Positions 11,009 through 23,001 are shown, counted from the first letter of the stretch. The stretch: 64,000 nucleotides of DNA from Dermacentor variabilis (GCF_050947875.1 NW_027460346.1:2794000-2857999), one strand, 5' to 3'. Notes: generated by a model from the letters alone, not told the origin. Program-made: numbers and translations.

Positions 11009-13950
11009 TTGGCCACAAAATCCTATATGAATACAACAATCAAACCCCGGCCCTCAGTCCCCAGCAGCTGCGAAGCAACTGACCACGGCGGCGGTCAGAC
11101 CTGTGACGCAGCAGAGGGTGCTAAGAATTCCTGGATCCGGACAGGCCGCCATTGTAATCTGAACCTGGCAACGTTTAACACTAGAACGTTATCTAGTGAG
11201 GCGAGTCTAGCAGTGCTATTCGAGGAATTAAAGGGCAGTAAATGGGATATAATAGGGCTCAGTGAAGTTAGGAGGACGAAAGAATCATATACAATGCTAA
11301 AAGGCGGACACCCCCTGTGCTACCGGGGCTTAGCGGAGAGAACTAGGAGTCGGATTCCTGATTAATAAGAATATTGCTGGTAACATCCAGGAATTATATA
11401 GCATTAACCAGAGGGTGGCAGACTTAATAAGAGGTACAAATTGAAGGTCGTACAGGTCTACGCCCCTACATCCGGTCATCACCAGGGAACCGAAAGCTTC
11501 TATGAAGACGTGGAATCGGCGATGGGTATAATAAAAACAACATACACTATGGTAATGGACGACTTCAATGCCAAGGTAGGCAAGAAGCAGGCTGGAGACA
11601 AGTCAGTGGGGGAATATGACATATGCTGTAGCAATAGCAGGGGAGAGCTATTAGTAGACTTTGCAAAACAGAATAATATGCGGATAATGAATACCTTCTT
11701 CCGCAAGCGAGATCGCCGAAAGTGGACGTGGAGGAGCCAGAATGGCGAGACTAGAAATGAAATGGACTTTATACTCTGCGCTAACCCTGGCATCATACAA
11801 GATGTTGAACTGCTTGGCAAGGTGCGCTGCAGTGGCCATAGGATGGTAAGAACTCAAATTAGCCTAGACATGAGGAGGGAACGGAAGAAACTGGTACATA
11901 AGAAGCCAATCAATCAGTTAGCGGTAAGAGGGAAAAGAGAGGAATTCCGGATCAAGCTAGAGAACAGGTATTCGGCTTTAACTGACGAAGAGGACCTTAG
12001 TGTTGAAGATATGAACGACAATCTTATGAGCATCATTAAGAAGTGTGCAATAGAAGTTGGTGGTAACTCCACTAGACAGGATACCAGTAAGCTGTCCCAG
12101 GAGACGAAAGATCTCATCAAGAAACGCCAGTGTATGGAAGCCTCTAACCCTACAGCTAGAATAGAACTGGCAGAAATTTCCAAGTTAATCAACAAGTGTA
12201 AGACAGCTAACAGAAGGAAGTACAATATGGATAGAATTGAACATGCTCTCAGGAACGGAGGAAGCCTAAACGCAGTGAAGAAGAAACTAGGAATTGGCAA
12301 CAATCAGATGTATGCGTTAAGAGACAAAGCCGGCAATATCGTTACTAATATGGATGAGATAGTTCAAGTGGCTGAGAATTTCTATACAGATGTATACAGC
12401 ACCAGTGGCACCCACGACGATAATGGAAGAGAGAATAGTCTAGAGGAATTTGAAATCCCACAAGTAACGCCGGAAGAACTAAAGAAAGCCTTGGGAGCTA
12501 TGCAAAGGGGGAAGGCAGCTGGGGAGGATCAGGTAAGAACAGATTTGTTGAAGGATGGTGGGCAGATTGTTCTAGAAAAACTGGCCACCCTGTATACGCA
12601 ATGCCTCATGACCTCGAACGTACCGGAATCTTGGAAGAACGCTAAGATAATCATAATCCATAAGAAAGGGGACGCCAAAGACTTGAAAAATTATAGACCG
12701 ATCAGCTTCCTGTGCGTTGTCTACAAAGTATTTACTAAGGTAATCGCAAATAGAATCAGGAATACCTCAGACTTCTGTCAAGCGAACGATCAGGCAGGAT
12801 TCCGTAAAGGATACTCAACAATAGATCATATTCACACTATCAATCAGGTGATAGAGAAATGTGCGGAATATAACCAACCCTTATATGTAGCTGTCATTGA
12901 TTACGAGAAAGCGTTTGATTCTTTCGAAACCTCAGTAGTCATGGAGGCATTACGGAATCAGGGTGAAGACGAGGCGTATGTAAAAATACTGAAAGATATC
13001 TATAGTGGCTCCACAGACACTGTAGTCCTCCATAAAGAAAGCAACAAAATCACAATAAAGAAGGGCGTCAGGCAGGGAGATACCATCTCTCCAATGCTAT
13101 TCACAGCGTGTTTACAGGAGGTAGTCAGAGACCTGGATTGGGAAGAATTGGGGATAAGAGTTAATGGAGAATACATTAGTAACTTGCGATTCGCTGATGA
13201 TATTGCCTTGCTTAGTAACTGAGGGCACCAATTGCAATCCATGCTCACTGACCTGGAGACGCAAAGCAGAAGAGTGAGTCTAAAAATTAATCTGCAGAAA
13301 ACTAAAGTAATGTTTAACCGTCTCGGAAGAGAACAGCAGTTTACGATGGCAGCGAGGCACTGGAAGTGGTAAGGGAATACATCTACTTAGGGCAGGTAGT
13401 GACCGCTTAACCGGATAATGAGACTGAAATATTCAGAAGAATAAGAATGGGCTGGAGTGCGTTTGGCAGGCATTTTCTGATAATGAACAGCAGGTTGCCA
13501 TTATCCCTCAAGAGAAAAGTGTATAATAGCTGTGTCTCTTACCCGTAGTCACCTACGGGGCAGAAACCTGGAGGCTTACGAAAAGGGTTCCACTTAAACT
13601 GAGGACGACGCAATGATCTATGGAAAGAAGGATGATGGGTGTAACGTTAAGGGATAAGAAAAGAGCAGATTGGGTGAGGGAACAAACGCGAGTTAATGAC
13701 AGCTTAGTTGAAATCAAGAAAAAGAAATGTGCATGGGCAGGACATGTAATCAGGAAGGAAGATGACTGATGGTCATTAAGAGTAACGGACTGGATTCCAA
13801 GGGAAGGGAAGCGTAGCAGGGGGCGGCAGAAAGTTAGGTGGGCGGATTAGATTAAGAAGTTTGCAGGGACGACATGGCCACAATTAGTACATGACCGGGG
13901 TAGTTATAGAAGTATGGGAGAGGCCTTTGCCCTGCAGTGGGCGTAACCTG
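11009..13950 (+). pseudogene. RTE endonuclease-reverse transcriptase, copy A
   Basis: The frame opens with an ATG at 11009. The endonuclease start LATFNTRTLSSEASLAV lies near residue 50, and the domain continues after a shift at 11340-11440 with DDFNAKVGKKQ, ETRNEMDFILCANPG and the catalytic CSGH (SDH in copy E, here altered). RT follows in the 593-codon frame 11441-13222: GKAAGEDQVRTDLLKDGG, KNYRPISFLCVVYKVFTK, VIDYEKAFDSF, GVRQGDTISPMLFTACLQ and FADDIALLSN. A TGA ends this frame at 13222; a further shifted C-terminus (SLKRKVYNSCV.., LRDKKRADWVREQ) can be read to about 13950. The DDFN motif replaces the family MGDFN, another sign of decay. Confidence 0.85.
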
Positions 13951-13963
13951 GCTGGTGATGATG

Positions 13964-14166
13964 ACGTGCCAAAACCACGATCTGATTATGAGGCACGTCG
14001 TAGTGGGGGACTCTGGAAATTTGGACCACCTGGGGTTGTTTGATGTGCACCTAAATCTAAGTACACGAGCGTTTTCGCATTTCGTTCCCATCGAAATGCG
14101 GCCGCCGCAGTCGGGATTCGATCCCGCGACCTCGTGTTTAGCAGCCCAACACCATAGCCACGCAAT
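13964..14166 (-). mobile_element. Ruka-like tRNA-derived SINE, copy 1
   Basis: Read on the minus strand, this has a tRNA-related head with the B-box region GGGATCGAATCCCGAC, then the conserved body GCGGCCGCATTTCGATGGGA and GTGCACATCAAACAACCCC, ending near TTTTGGCAC. Five other copies in this window share the layout. It abuts the 3' end of RTE copy A directly. Assignment to the published tick Ruka family is from memory of its hallmarks. Confidence 0.75.
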
Positions 14167-14179
14167 AGTATTGTTGAGG

Positions 14180-14611
14180 TTATACAAAACGAAGTACAAT
14201 TAATAATAATGTCTTGCAATATTCAGAAGAGAACAGCAGATGTGTGCGACCCTGGAGAATTGCAACCCGATTTCCTACGGATCTGTTTCTTTCAAACAGT
14301 TGCAATAAATGTTTCAGTTTCCTGTGATTATGGCGCATATTTTTAAGAGTTGCTCGTGTATGACTGTTCCCTTTGAAACCATGTCTGCATGTAATGCTTT
14401 GGAGCAGTTTTGTCGAGAATTTTTTAAAAGCCAGTAATTGATCAAAAGACAGGTTACTTAATTCACCATAAAATTTACCATAGTGCCGTCTATTTTGCGC
14501 CCCCCTCCCCCCCAGCTGAATATCGGTTGATTTCGCAGTTCTCCCAGGGCAGCGGAATAAATGCTTGCTTTGGTCGTAAAACACATTCATAAAGTTCCGG
14601 ATCGCTTGCAT
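14180..14611 (-). other. Unrecognised 143-codon open frame
   Basis: An uninterrupted frame from 14611 to 14180 gives a basic protein with blocks such as LSFDQLLAFKKFSTKLLQS and KNMRHNHRKLKHLLQLFER. It has the look of coding sequence (helical, few low-complexity runs), but I recognise no domain. It ends at the SINE boundary, so it may be a fragment of a host exon or of a DNA transposon. It could equally be chance. Confidence 0.2.
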
Positions 14612-15394
14612 GCATAAATTAAGGCAAAGATGTGGTAATTAGTTCCCTGTCTTTGAATTTTACCTATATATTGCCGATAACGCACGCTTTATTAACGCTG
14701 AATGTAAACAAAGTGTCTTGTTTAGTTCACCGAGGACATCGCTGAAACCACGTAGGAATGCCTAATGACGCATGAAAATAGGGGGACGCGCTGGGGAAGA
14801 CGGCTCATTTGCAACGTTTCTAACTGGACAAGGAACGCATTTGGTCACACATTGCACTTACCATGACCTGAAAAGGTGCTGTGCTACATGCGGCCACCTG
14901 CTGGCCTACTTATCAAGAAGGTCACCGAAGGACGCGAAAAGCCGGGCATGGGAATGGAGAGCGCTAGGCTACGAAAACTTCACTTCAATCATCCCTTGTT
15001 ATAGTTTTCTTAATGTCATCCACTCCAAGATCATTTTAGGGTGTGATTCGCTGAGACGGTGCTGCATAGCACGTGCTCTGAAAGGCGCGGTATCGTATAG
15101 CACACGCTCACTCAGCGACGTAAGCCCCGTGAAAAACCTAAAGTTAGCGACATTCCTCCACTCCTGGCTTTGGTCTGCTCGCCTTACGCGCCTTATCTCT
15201 CCGCTCCCCCTCTCCGTTTGCTATTATTTATTTAGTTAGTTAGTTACTTATCTCGCATGCTCCAGGATTGGAGAATTAAGCGTTTGAGTTACAAAGTAGT
15301 TACAAAAAAAAGAAGAGTACAGCCTTACACTGTAGTTAACGCAACAAAAAACAAAATAGCTAAAGAACGGGACAGCTAAAAAAATTCACCAAAG
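14612..15394. other. No recognisable gene
   Basis: Contains open frames with no family similarity and a short ATTTAGTTAGTTAGTTA run near 15225-15245. Nothing else is supported. Confidence 0.35.
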
Positions 15395-15925
15395 ATTACG
15401 AGAATTCCTAACTCGAATTTTGAGCGCAGCTGTTTAGGAGCATTGAATTCGCGATATATTGTGGCAAATAATTTGATTCTGAACGACAGGGTGCTCTCAG
15501 CGGCGGCGGTGAGCATTGCCAACGGTTGCGTCGCTCATTGTTCAGAAAGAAAGCGTAAACACGGGAAGCCGTGGTTCGCGCGGAGCGCATTGTAGCGTCG
15601 GCAGCGCAGCTGATGTAGCGCATTCGCAACGAGTGAGAAGCCCACGCTGCGCTCGCGGCATACCTGGTTGCCACCGTGCAGCACGTCTCGTGCGGCCCTT
15701 CGCTTTCCTCCTCATCCTTTCGCCTTACCCTTCTCCTCCGATTTCCCCCTCGTGCTTCCTCTGCGCCCTTCTTCTCGGCCTTCCTCCTCGCACTCGCTTC
15801 GCTTTCTCCCTCTTTCATCTCTCGCTGTGCTCCGCGTTCGCTCTTTTATCCTTCGCTGTGCTCGTTCGCTCGGTTACGCCGACGTTCAAAGCAGGAACGG
15901 GCGCCTAGGAGCTACGCTCTAAAAA
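15395..15925 (-). mobile_element. Three-copy repeat family, copy 1 (non-coding)
   Basis: The left end carries GATTACGAGAATTCCTAA followed by CGAATTTTGAGCGCAGC, and the right end carries CCTAGGAGCTACGCTCTAAA. The same pair of ends brackets 41773-42075 (same orientation) and, inverted, 47895-48950, where an endonuclease fragment lies inside. The interior here is GC-rich, then a CT-rich tract at 15690-15850 with no supported ORF, so this is likely a non-autonomous copy. Confidence 0.45.
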
Positions 15926-17132
15926 TGAAGTGTAAGCAAGGCTCTCGGAAACAGTAGTCATGCAGAACAAAAAGAAAACCAAAAGCGAAACAGGGCACAA
16001 CGTTATAGAATACTTAAGGAAACTCAACTCGAATGAAAAAAAAGTTCTTGACCTTCACGATGAAGATAATTCTTGATAGCGGCGATCACGGTGCTGCGAA
16101 GCGCGATCGCAGGCTCCGCGATCACAGTGATCTGCGCGATCGTGGGTCTGAGCATGGCGATCAAAAGGAAGTCTGTGTAATTCCTCAACTGTTTATATGC
16201 TCATCACAGTCTAGATCACGGCCGCTTGTGTGTGTAATGACTTTATTTGTGTTTAGAAGAGAGAGAAAGAACAAAAATTTTTATTGGGTGAATGCAGCTT
16301 AGGAGAGGCGTCCTCATTCCAGAATGCCTTGAGCTCGGAAGTTTATTTCAACAAGAGACGACACGAACACTGAGTCACAATCGCGGCACAATTCCACCAG
16401 GACGATAACATATACGAAGCACGAAGCATTGTATACGGGGCACGTTATGAAAGAAGCGTTCAAACTCATTGCGGTGCAACTTGCATTTCACTTTTATATT
16501 CACGTGTGCTGTAGATGTCTGACCCTATGGCGTAGTTTCTGTCCATTTTCTTACATATATATTCTATAGTGTTGTTTCTGCTATGCGAAAAGCAGTAGCC
16601 GTCACAATTATAAGGTGACTACGTCGCTTTCTTTTATTTTAATTTCAATAAAAAATAAAGTACTGCTGGCAGCGCGCGGATGCAGGCGAGCTTCTAACCG
16701 CGGAAATCGTGCGAGCGCAACCACGTGACTCCGCTCCAACAACAGCAATTTGACCCGGACCTCCTCACTTGCCCTCTCTCGCCAGCTCGGGCGGCAAGAT
16801 AAAATGATGTCGCTAAGTCTTATCCAGGGAGTTCACTGCGAGGTGCCGCCACGCGCCACCATGCGCGGTTGAGCAGCACTGGTCGCTGCAGCACACCATC
16901 AGATTCGTCGTGTGAGCGATGAGCCAAATCGGGGGGCAAATGCCGGTTAACGCCGAGAAGAAGACTCCGCAGCGGTGGCCTTGTCGACCACCGTTGCAGG
17001 CTGATGGCTGCCAGCGTCACCGTCTCAGGCGGCGGCTGCATGCCGGCAGCCGGAGGCCGAGTTTCCTAATCTAAGAACAGTGAGATAACAGTAGCGCGCA
17101 GAGAGTGAATGTAACATATTTAACAGGGAGAG
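15926..17132. other. No recognisable gene; GCGATC-rich patch
   Basis: A patch at 16081-16160 contains several GCGATC or CGATCG words in under 80 bases. Otherwise no ORF, RNA or element can be supported. Confidence 0.35.
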
Positions 17133-17226
17133 GACGAAGAAGGAAACTCACAGGACAGGCGCGGAACTTCAACTGTTAAAGTTGAGTTGAAGCTCCGCGC
17201 CTGTCCTGTGTGTTTCCTTCTTCGTC
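17133..17226. repeat. Palindrome of two retroelement 3' termini, head to head
   Basis: The left arm 17133-17174 and right arm 17185-17226 are 42-base reverse complements with two mismatches and a 10-base centre. The right arm read forward (AGTTGAAGCTCCGCGCCTGT, then CCTGTGTGTTTCCTTC) matches the 3'-terminal motif of the Penelope-like palindrome at 31165-31225 and of 62700-62770. It is therefore two short, 5'-truncated 3' ends facing away from each other. Such a long palindrome should form a stable hairpin. Confidence 0.7.
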
Positions 17227-17480
17227 CGTTATCGTTTTCGCGGTTACACGATGCATTCCGAGAGTGAATGAGCCTGGTATTCGTGCGGAGCCACTGAAAA
17301 CACTGCACCTCCGTGGACGTGTACTCTTTGGACCATGCCTCAACCCCTGAACTACTTGCTGGGCACTCAGAGCACGTGCTGGCAGCAGGGCGAAACAAGA
17401 ATGCTGTGTTTTGCAGAGTGCAGCGCCACATTCAGTTTGTTTCAATTGCGGCGGTTGTATATTTCTCCTACGTGGACGAG

Positions 17481-17545
17481 TATACAGGGCGTCCCAACGA
17501 ACCCTATACCATGTTTTAAACTATTTTCGTTTTGAATGCCGGTGT
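17481..17545 (+). mobile_element. TATACAGGG-terminated repeat family, copy 1
   Basis: Starts with TATACAGGGCGTCCCAACGA and is cut after about 65 bases by the SINE that follows. Related ends occur at 21680 (minus) and 33535 (plus). The family is probably a non-autonomous DNA transposon, but the other end is not identified. Confidence 0.4.
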
Positions 17546-17758
17546 TTTTACTTGCCAAAACCACGATTTGACTAGGAGGCACGCCGCCGTAGGGGACTGC
17601 GGATTAATTTTGACCACCGGGGGATCTGTAACGTAACCCCAGTGCACTGGACACGGACATTTCGCCTCCAACGAAACGCGGCCGCGACGGCCGGGACTTG
17701 ACCCAGCGAAGTCGTTCTCAGCAGCGCTACACCATATCGACTAAGCCACGGCGGCGAG
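17546..17758 (-). mobile_element. Ruka-like SINE, copy 2 (diverged)
   Basis: The same order of blocks as copy 1 is readable on the minus strand (tRNA-like head next to GCCGCCGTGGCTTAGTCG, then CGCGGCCGCGTTTCGTTGG, then a TTTTGGCAAG end), with more substitutions. It is inserted in, or next to, the TATACAGGG repeat. Confidence 0.65.
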
Positions 17759-19699
17759 TAAATTTTTTTGTCTCAAAACGTCCTTAACACTTTATTTTAC
17801 ATTTTAAAGAGCACTTAAACCCTTGTCTATTCGGCCAGGGGAGTATTAAAACATTTTCGGGTACGCTTTAGGAGGCCGCGAATGAACACCCGTTTTTACC
17901 ATTCGATATAGAGCAATTAAAATATTTTTACATGCTCTTTGTATTTGCATATTTGTCGAGAGTGTACTGCTAGCTTGCTATTCGCCATTTCAAACAGACT
18001 TTTCAATAGAATCGCCTAAATCTACCAAGCTGACATTCTATTTCTCTGGTCACGAATTTTGTTTCAGTATTGTTTCTACCCAGTTCAGTACATGAACTGA
18101 CATTTTTATATCTTTATTTGCAATGAAGCTTCAATGTCTAAGTATTTTCGCATGCCCTCTCTGATTGTCAATTTTGGGAAAGAGCACGAATATATCTTTT
18201 GGGCATACATACATGATGAGTTTCACTATTTTCGTGATCTTCGTGTAGTCTTTAAATTTTAATCAAATTCGGTATGCATATCGAATTGCTGCTGTAGAGT
18301 GGGGTAGCGTAGCTATAGTTACATGTACGTTTTGTTACCCATGCTGCAGTTAGTGACCTGTATAACCACTATTTTAATTACGTTGTCGAGTCTTGGAGGG
18401 ATTTTCTCTTTGCGCTGCGATCATGCTGATTATGTAGCGTTTATAGCAAATACTGAAGTGGGAGGAGTGTTATATAAATAATTTGAAGTAACCCTGCGTT
18501 TGCAACTTCTCTGCGTAAAAATATTGCCATGGTTTTGTTGAGTGCATTAGTCTTTGTTCGGCGTGCGTGATTTGATTAATGTTATTTTGTCACTGTTTAA
18601 TTCCACAAGCGGTGCCGAAGCTGCCGTGCCTTCTTTCGTCTTCAGGTTTTTGGCTGATATTCTCCTGTATATGGGTTCCATTTCGCGTCATTGTCATCTC
18701 CTTCAGTAAATATAGAACAATGATTATTTGAATGAAATTGCGTAAACTTTCGGTATTGTGCAAAAATAAAATAGTATTCAAAACCGCAACACTTTATGTA
18801 TGTTGTGTGAGAATTTCCCACTACACTCAGCGCAATTATCAGTTTAAAATCACATCTATTAAGGCACCAACATGAGTACTCAATCACTCTTCAAATGGCC
18901 TTCGTGTTTGTTTTCGTACAATATGTGGAGAACCAGTGTTCGTGATTTAGAGACTTAGCGCGGAAAATTGTGGGGATACTGGAAATGTGGACGCCCGTAA
19001 TGCTTTAATTCCCAGAATTCTTTACCAGCAGGACAACCAATAAGGACAAATGAGTGGCATGACAGTTCACAAAAATTATCAGTATTATATTATCATGGCA
19101 ATCTGGTGACAAAAGTAACGTCATAGAAAAAAAAAGAGAGACAGTCTCACTTCGAGCAACAGCCCAGTAAAATGAGTGGCTGGATCCGCCCCTGTGTGTA
19201 CAGAGCATTGGGTTTACGTTAATGATCCCCTGGTGGTGAAAAATTATTCCAGAGTCACTCGCTACGGCTTGCCTCGTAATCATATCGGTGTTTTGATACG
19301 TAAAATCACAGAATTCAATTCATTTGTGTTTTTCGGCAGATATAGAAGAAAATGCAAAATGATTTTTGATGTGTGATTTCAACTACGTTGTCCGAGTTAT
19401 TGCGGACATGTAAGTATACAGCTGGAACAATGTCGACGTTTGTCAAAATTTAGGCAATAGAGTAGATCCCTTCTCTGTTTATGAATTGGGGTATTAGCCT
19501 CAAAGCATATGGGGAAAATGTGCAGAAAGGTGTATCAAATACACGCACAGAACCCCGTGTAACGCAGGTACTGCAGCAATGAGTTCGCGACGTCGTTGCC
19601 CGATCCAACGGGTAACCTGGAAGATTAGGTTTCCATTTAGCCTTTCTTCCTGAGGATTGTGCGCCTAATATACGGAGCAGCTTGAAGTTTGGTGACATT
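17759..19699. other. No recognisable gene; AT-rich
   Basis: AT-rich sequence with only short frames. No element, RNA gene or conserved protein segment can be supported. Confidence 0.4.
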
Positions 19700-19870
19700 C
19701 TTATAAAATAATTAATTATAATTTTATAATAGTAAATATAATTTTCTCTTGATTCAACTCATAGCCGTGGAGGCTAGTACCGATTCATCATGGCACAGAT
19801 ATCAGGGCACAGCCACAGAAAGTGCTGAATGTCCGGCGTAGGCGCATCAGCCGGACACTTAAGACACGTT
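19700..19870 (-). pseudogene. Zinc-ribbon end of an I-type LINE, minus strand
   Basis: The minus strand reads CLKCPADAPTPDIQHFLWLC followed by PDI, which fits the C..C....H.L..CP zinc-ribbon seen at the C-terminus of I-type LINE polymerases. Only this short tail remains. It faces a second LINE tail on the plus strand that starts at about 19880. Confidence 0.4.
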
Positions 19871-19879
19871 CCAGTATTG

Positions 19880-20228
19880 TCTCTTGAAAAGTACTATGGC
19901 TTAGATGGCAGCCTTATGTGCTGTACTCTGTATAACGCGGAAAGGAGTGTGTTATTCGGGTCCCTCAAGAAGACAGGAGTGCCTCACTGTTCTCTTCAGG
20001 ACATTGTTTTCCTGCGCAGAAACCAGTTGTGTAGGAAGCAGGTTTCTCGCCTTCTTTTATATTACCTGCAAGACACGGATTTGGCCTCCACATGGTGACC
20101 TTAGGAGTGACTATTTGTAATTGGGAGGTCTGTGACTGATTTATGTGATTTATTTTAAGTGTCGCTACGGTGGAGCGATTGCCGGCAGCAACTGCAAGGC
20201 TAACACCACTCAACTCAACTCAACAACA
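19880..20228 (+). pseudogene. C-terminal tail and 3' end of an I-type LINE, plus strand
   Basis: The frame ending at 20098 reads CCTLYNAERSVLFGSLKK, then a segment finishing QDTDLASTW before a stop. This is the spacing expected at the end of I-type LINE ORF2 proteins, after the zinc ribbon. The 3' untranslated region closes at about 20205-20228 with an ACTCAACTCAACTCAACAAC tail. Everything upstream of the ribbon is missing. Confidence 0.45.
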
Positions 20229-20645
20229 ACCGGCGTCAAGACGACCCCTGCGCGAAGCCTCCGAAAGCGACATCCCTCAACCTGGGAGTGTTCGCAAAAC
20301 TCAGGCGACTGTGCGCCCTCTGAGATGTTAGGCGGCGTTTAATTACAGGGACTCTGCACTCCTTCGAATGGGCATGAAATTGAATGTGGGGCGATATTCG
20401 GCAGCCCCAGTCCTTACGCTGCACGCATACAGGCATCTCAACACAGAGAGTGCCGTTACATTTGTGGCTGAATGCCAGGCTGCGAAGGAGTTCGGAGGAA
20501 AACTGTATTTCCCGTGACTTTTGTCTGTTCAAGCCGCGACAAAAATGCATTTCTTGCAAGGATTCTGTACAGACGCACTTGTACGCGTCAGAGCTTACAC
20601 GAAGTGCTGATGGTGACCCAAAGTTCATACATAGCTACACGCAAT
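20229..20645. other. Unassigned sequence with a minus-strand open frame
   Basis: A 130-codon minus-strand frame (20628-20236) is rich in Cys and His but the spacing does not fit C2H2 fingers. I cannot name it. It may be the tail of an adjoining element. Confidence 0.2.
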
Positions 20646-20646
20646 G

Positions 20647-20689
<43 letters not shown>

Positions 20690-20690
20690 A
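20646..20690. repeat. (TA)n(TG)n microsatellite
   Basis: About ten TA units run directly into about twelve TG units. Open frames through it encode only low-complexity peptide. Confidence 0.95.
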
Positions 20691-20966
20691 TGTTTAAGCA
20701 GGAGGCGCTACGCTTGTGGAAGCGACTCGTCCGTGCGCCCTTTTCGGTCAGAAATATCTGCAAGCTTATAGGCGTCTCCATTAGTGTCGTTCTGGTAAGT
20801 AGAATCCAAGGCAACCTGCCGCTAGAGTTGCGTCCAAGGAATGGCAATTTGCACTCTTTTTGATGGATATGGGGACTTTCCACATTTTTTTTCTTTTTTT
20901 GTACGCAGGCAACATAACTTCTGGCTTCGAGTGGGCGTGTTTTCGATCGCAGGATCAGGACATCTG

Positions 20967-20968
<2 letters not shown>

Positions 20969-21039
<71 letters not shown>
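20969..21039. repeat. (AT)n microsatellite, about 71 bp
   Basis: An uninterrupted AT dinucleotide run of about 35 units. It is self-complementary and likely to be variable in length and hard to assemble. Confidence 0.97.
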
Positions 21040-21041
<2 letters not shown>

Positions 21042-21474
21042 TGATATGGCATACTCACAGCGGATAATATTGGCTTTCTTTTTTCTTACTGCTGTGCAAC
21101 GAAAGCATAGACTACAAATAGAAAACGGGAGGAAAAAAAAATGTTAAGCTCAGGGACAGTGTTATCTATGGGAAATTTCTGGCCGCTACGTACCTAATTA
21201 AAGAGTGGCTGCGCCTTGCGCAGCCTTTGACGCCCACCTGAGCCAGCCTTCGTTCAGCGGGAAGCGGATGCCAAAGAGGATTTAGTTACGCGGATGAATA
21301 TGGCTCGTTGGACGGAGATACATGGACGGAGCTGCTTTCCGCTACATGGAGAAACTATAACCAAGCAGCACCAAGGCATTCAATGAGAAGCGACTTGAAG
21401 AGCTTTTAGGAGCGTCATTAAGCAAGCAGTCAGACTGAGCGTGGTAGAGACTATGGTAGAGGTTATTTGAGGTG

Positions 21475-21680
21475 CCCTACAACTTCGTAATTGATATATT
21501 TGCGATCCAGTAAATAATTAAGCAGTTCGCTAATTAAACTCAATTAATTAATTATTTCGTGATAAAAAGTACTGGCTGTCCGTACGCACGACTACGGCTG
21601 CTATGTAGTCAGTACGATTTCTCTGAAACTCTTGGTTTTTTTTTTTAAATCTTGCTCCAACTAACTGGGACGCCCGGTAT
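21475..21680 (-). mobile_element. TATACAGGG-terminated repeat family, copy 2
   Basis: Reading the minus strand from 21680 gives TATACCGGGCGTCCCAGTTA followed by an A-rich stretch and an ATTAATTAATT segment, the same order as the copies at 17481 and 33535. No ORF is present. Confidence 0.4.
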
Positions 21681-23001
21681 ATCTTTAGCAACAGCACCAC
21701 GCAGCAAACGCGACGTGTAAACAGTTTATGTTTAACCAAGCTTGCGTCTGTACGCGAAATTTGCGTAAGCGGGTAACTTGATCCGGAATCAGACCATAGC
21801 ACAGCCCAGTGAGCCAAAGGGTAACAAAAAATTTGGAGGGACGCGGTATTTGCGGTGCCATCGCAGAGAAATATTCAAAGAACGTCTGTTATCTGTATAT
21901 GTATGCAACTGCCCAATCCGTGCACTGATGGCATGGTGTGTTTTAACGATAAAGCACAAGCATTCCCACTTCCTGGCACTGCCTTTGACCGGGTTAAGCT
22001 TTTCTGCATTAAGGCCTGAGAAGAATGAAACAAGAACGTTTCTGGTGTCAAGTAGAAGATCTCATTTTTTCTCCAAATGCAGACAGCCGGAGTCGGAAAC
22101 ACTTCTTGGAAACTGAAGCATTTGAGGCGTCATCTGGATGGTACAAGCTGCCTACTGGCTGGGTCTGAGCTCAGGATTGTAGCTGCTTCCGTTTAATTGC
22201 TATGGTTTTCTACAGCACTCGATCAGACGTAGTTTAAGGTATGCGTCTACCCTAATGATATTTCAATAGGAGAAGCTATAGAGTTAGGCTGAAGCTCTTG
22301 CTTTTTGTGATTTGTTCATCTGCCGCAATTTCATGGTATATCAACATTCGGCAAAAATGATCCGGTTGCAGCCGTTGGTGATTCGTGCTTATGTGGGCTG
22401 CCATTCCGACTAACCGTTTCCGAAGTAAACTGGCGTACAACCGCAGCTGCATCTACAAGAATGGCTGGAGGCATCTATCGCTACTTAACGACACAAATTG
22501 GTGGCACTTTCACATGAAGCACTCATATAGGGAGCCAACAATGTCAGATTGAAAGCACTTGCTGCCATAATAAGTTCACTGCTAGCAGGCGAAGTGCGCC
22601 GCACACTTACTTAGAGTGCTTCAATGGTGCACTGCGAGACAAAGGAAGCAGGATTTTAGCGCTGCTGCTTGGTTAGAAAGACAATGCCGGTGACAAACGA
22701 TAGAAGCGCAAACTACGTTATTCACAGTCTTCAGTGGGGCATCCCGAAGCTGTAGCTGTTTTGGTATTGACCTTGGCATTGTGCCATGGCGATAGAGAAT
22801 TCTAGGCACCCATGTGGCGGGAAGCCCACAGTTACTAAAGGCGAAATCGAACCTCTGTTTCCCAGCAGAGTAGCTCATTGCTGCAACCATTAGGTCCCAA
22901 TCACACACATAATTCCCTCGGGCCAAGGCCACCTAACTGTGAGACGTTTGAGACAGCTAGCGCTTGGAGACCCTCAGTAAGACTTCACTGTCATCGAGAT
23001 T
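21681..23001. other. No recognisable gene
   Basis: Several frames of about 75-110 codons occur on both strands, but none shows a conserved domain or a consistent reading. No repeat family from elsewhere in the window is seen. Confidence 0.35.

Larger units (their letters stand above)
10819..13963 (+). mobile_element. RTE-clade LINE, copy A, near full length
   Basis: This copy spans a tRNA-like head (10821-10892), a leader, a single endonuclease-RT frame and a 3' end with GATGATGA just after the family's CAGTGGGCGTAACC block. One long ORF, an RT box of FADDIALLS and a GAT-repeat tail are all RTE features. Four further copies (B-E) occur in this window and align to it along their length. The sequence carries a 5-bp deletion and a roughly 12-14-bp deletion in the endonuclease region relative to copy E, plus stops and a frameshift after the RT box, so it is inactive. 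Confidence 0.85.

Noticed and set aside
20236..20628. C2H2 zinc-finger exon on the minus strand
   Set aside because: Cys and His are frequent but never in C2H2 spacing.
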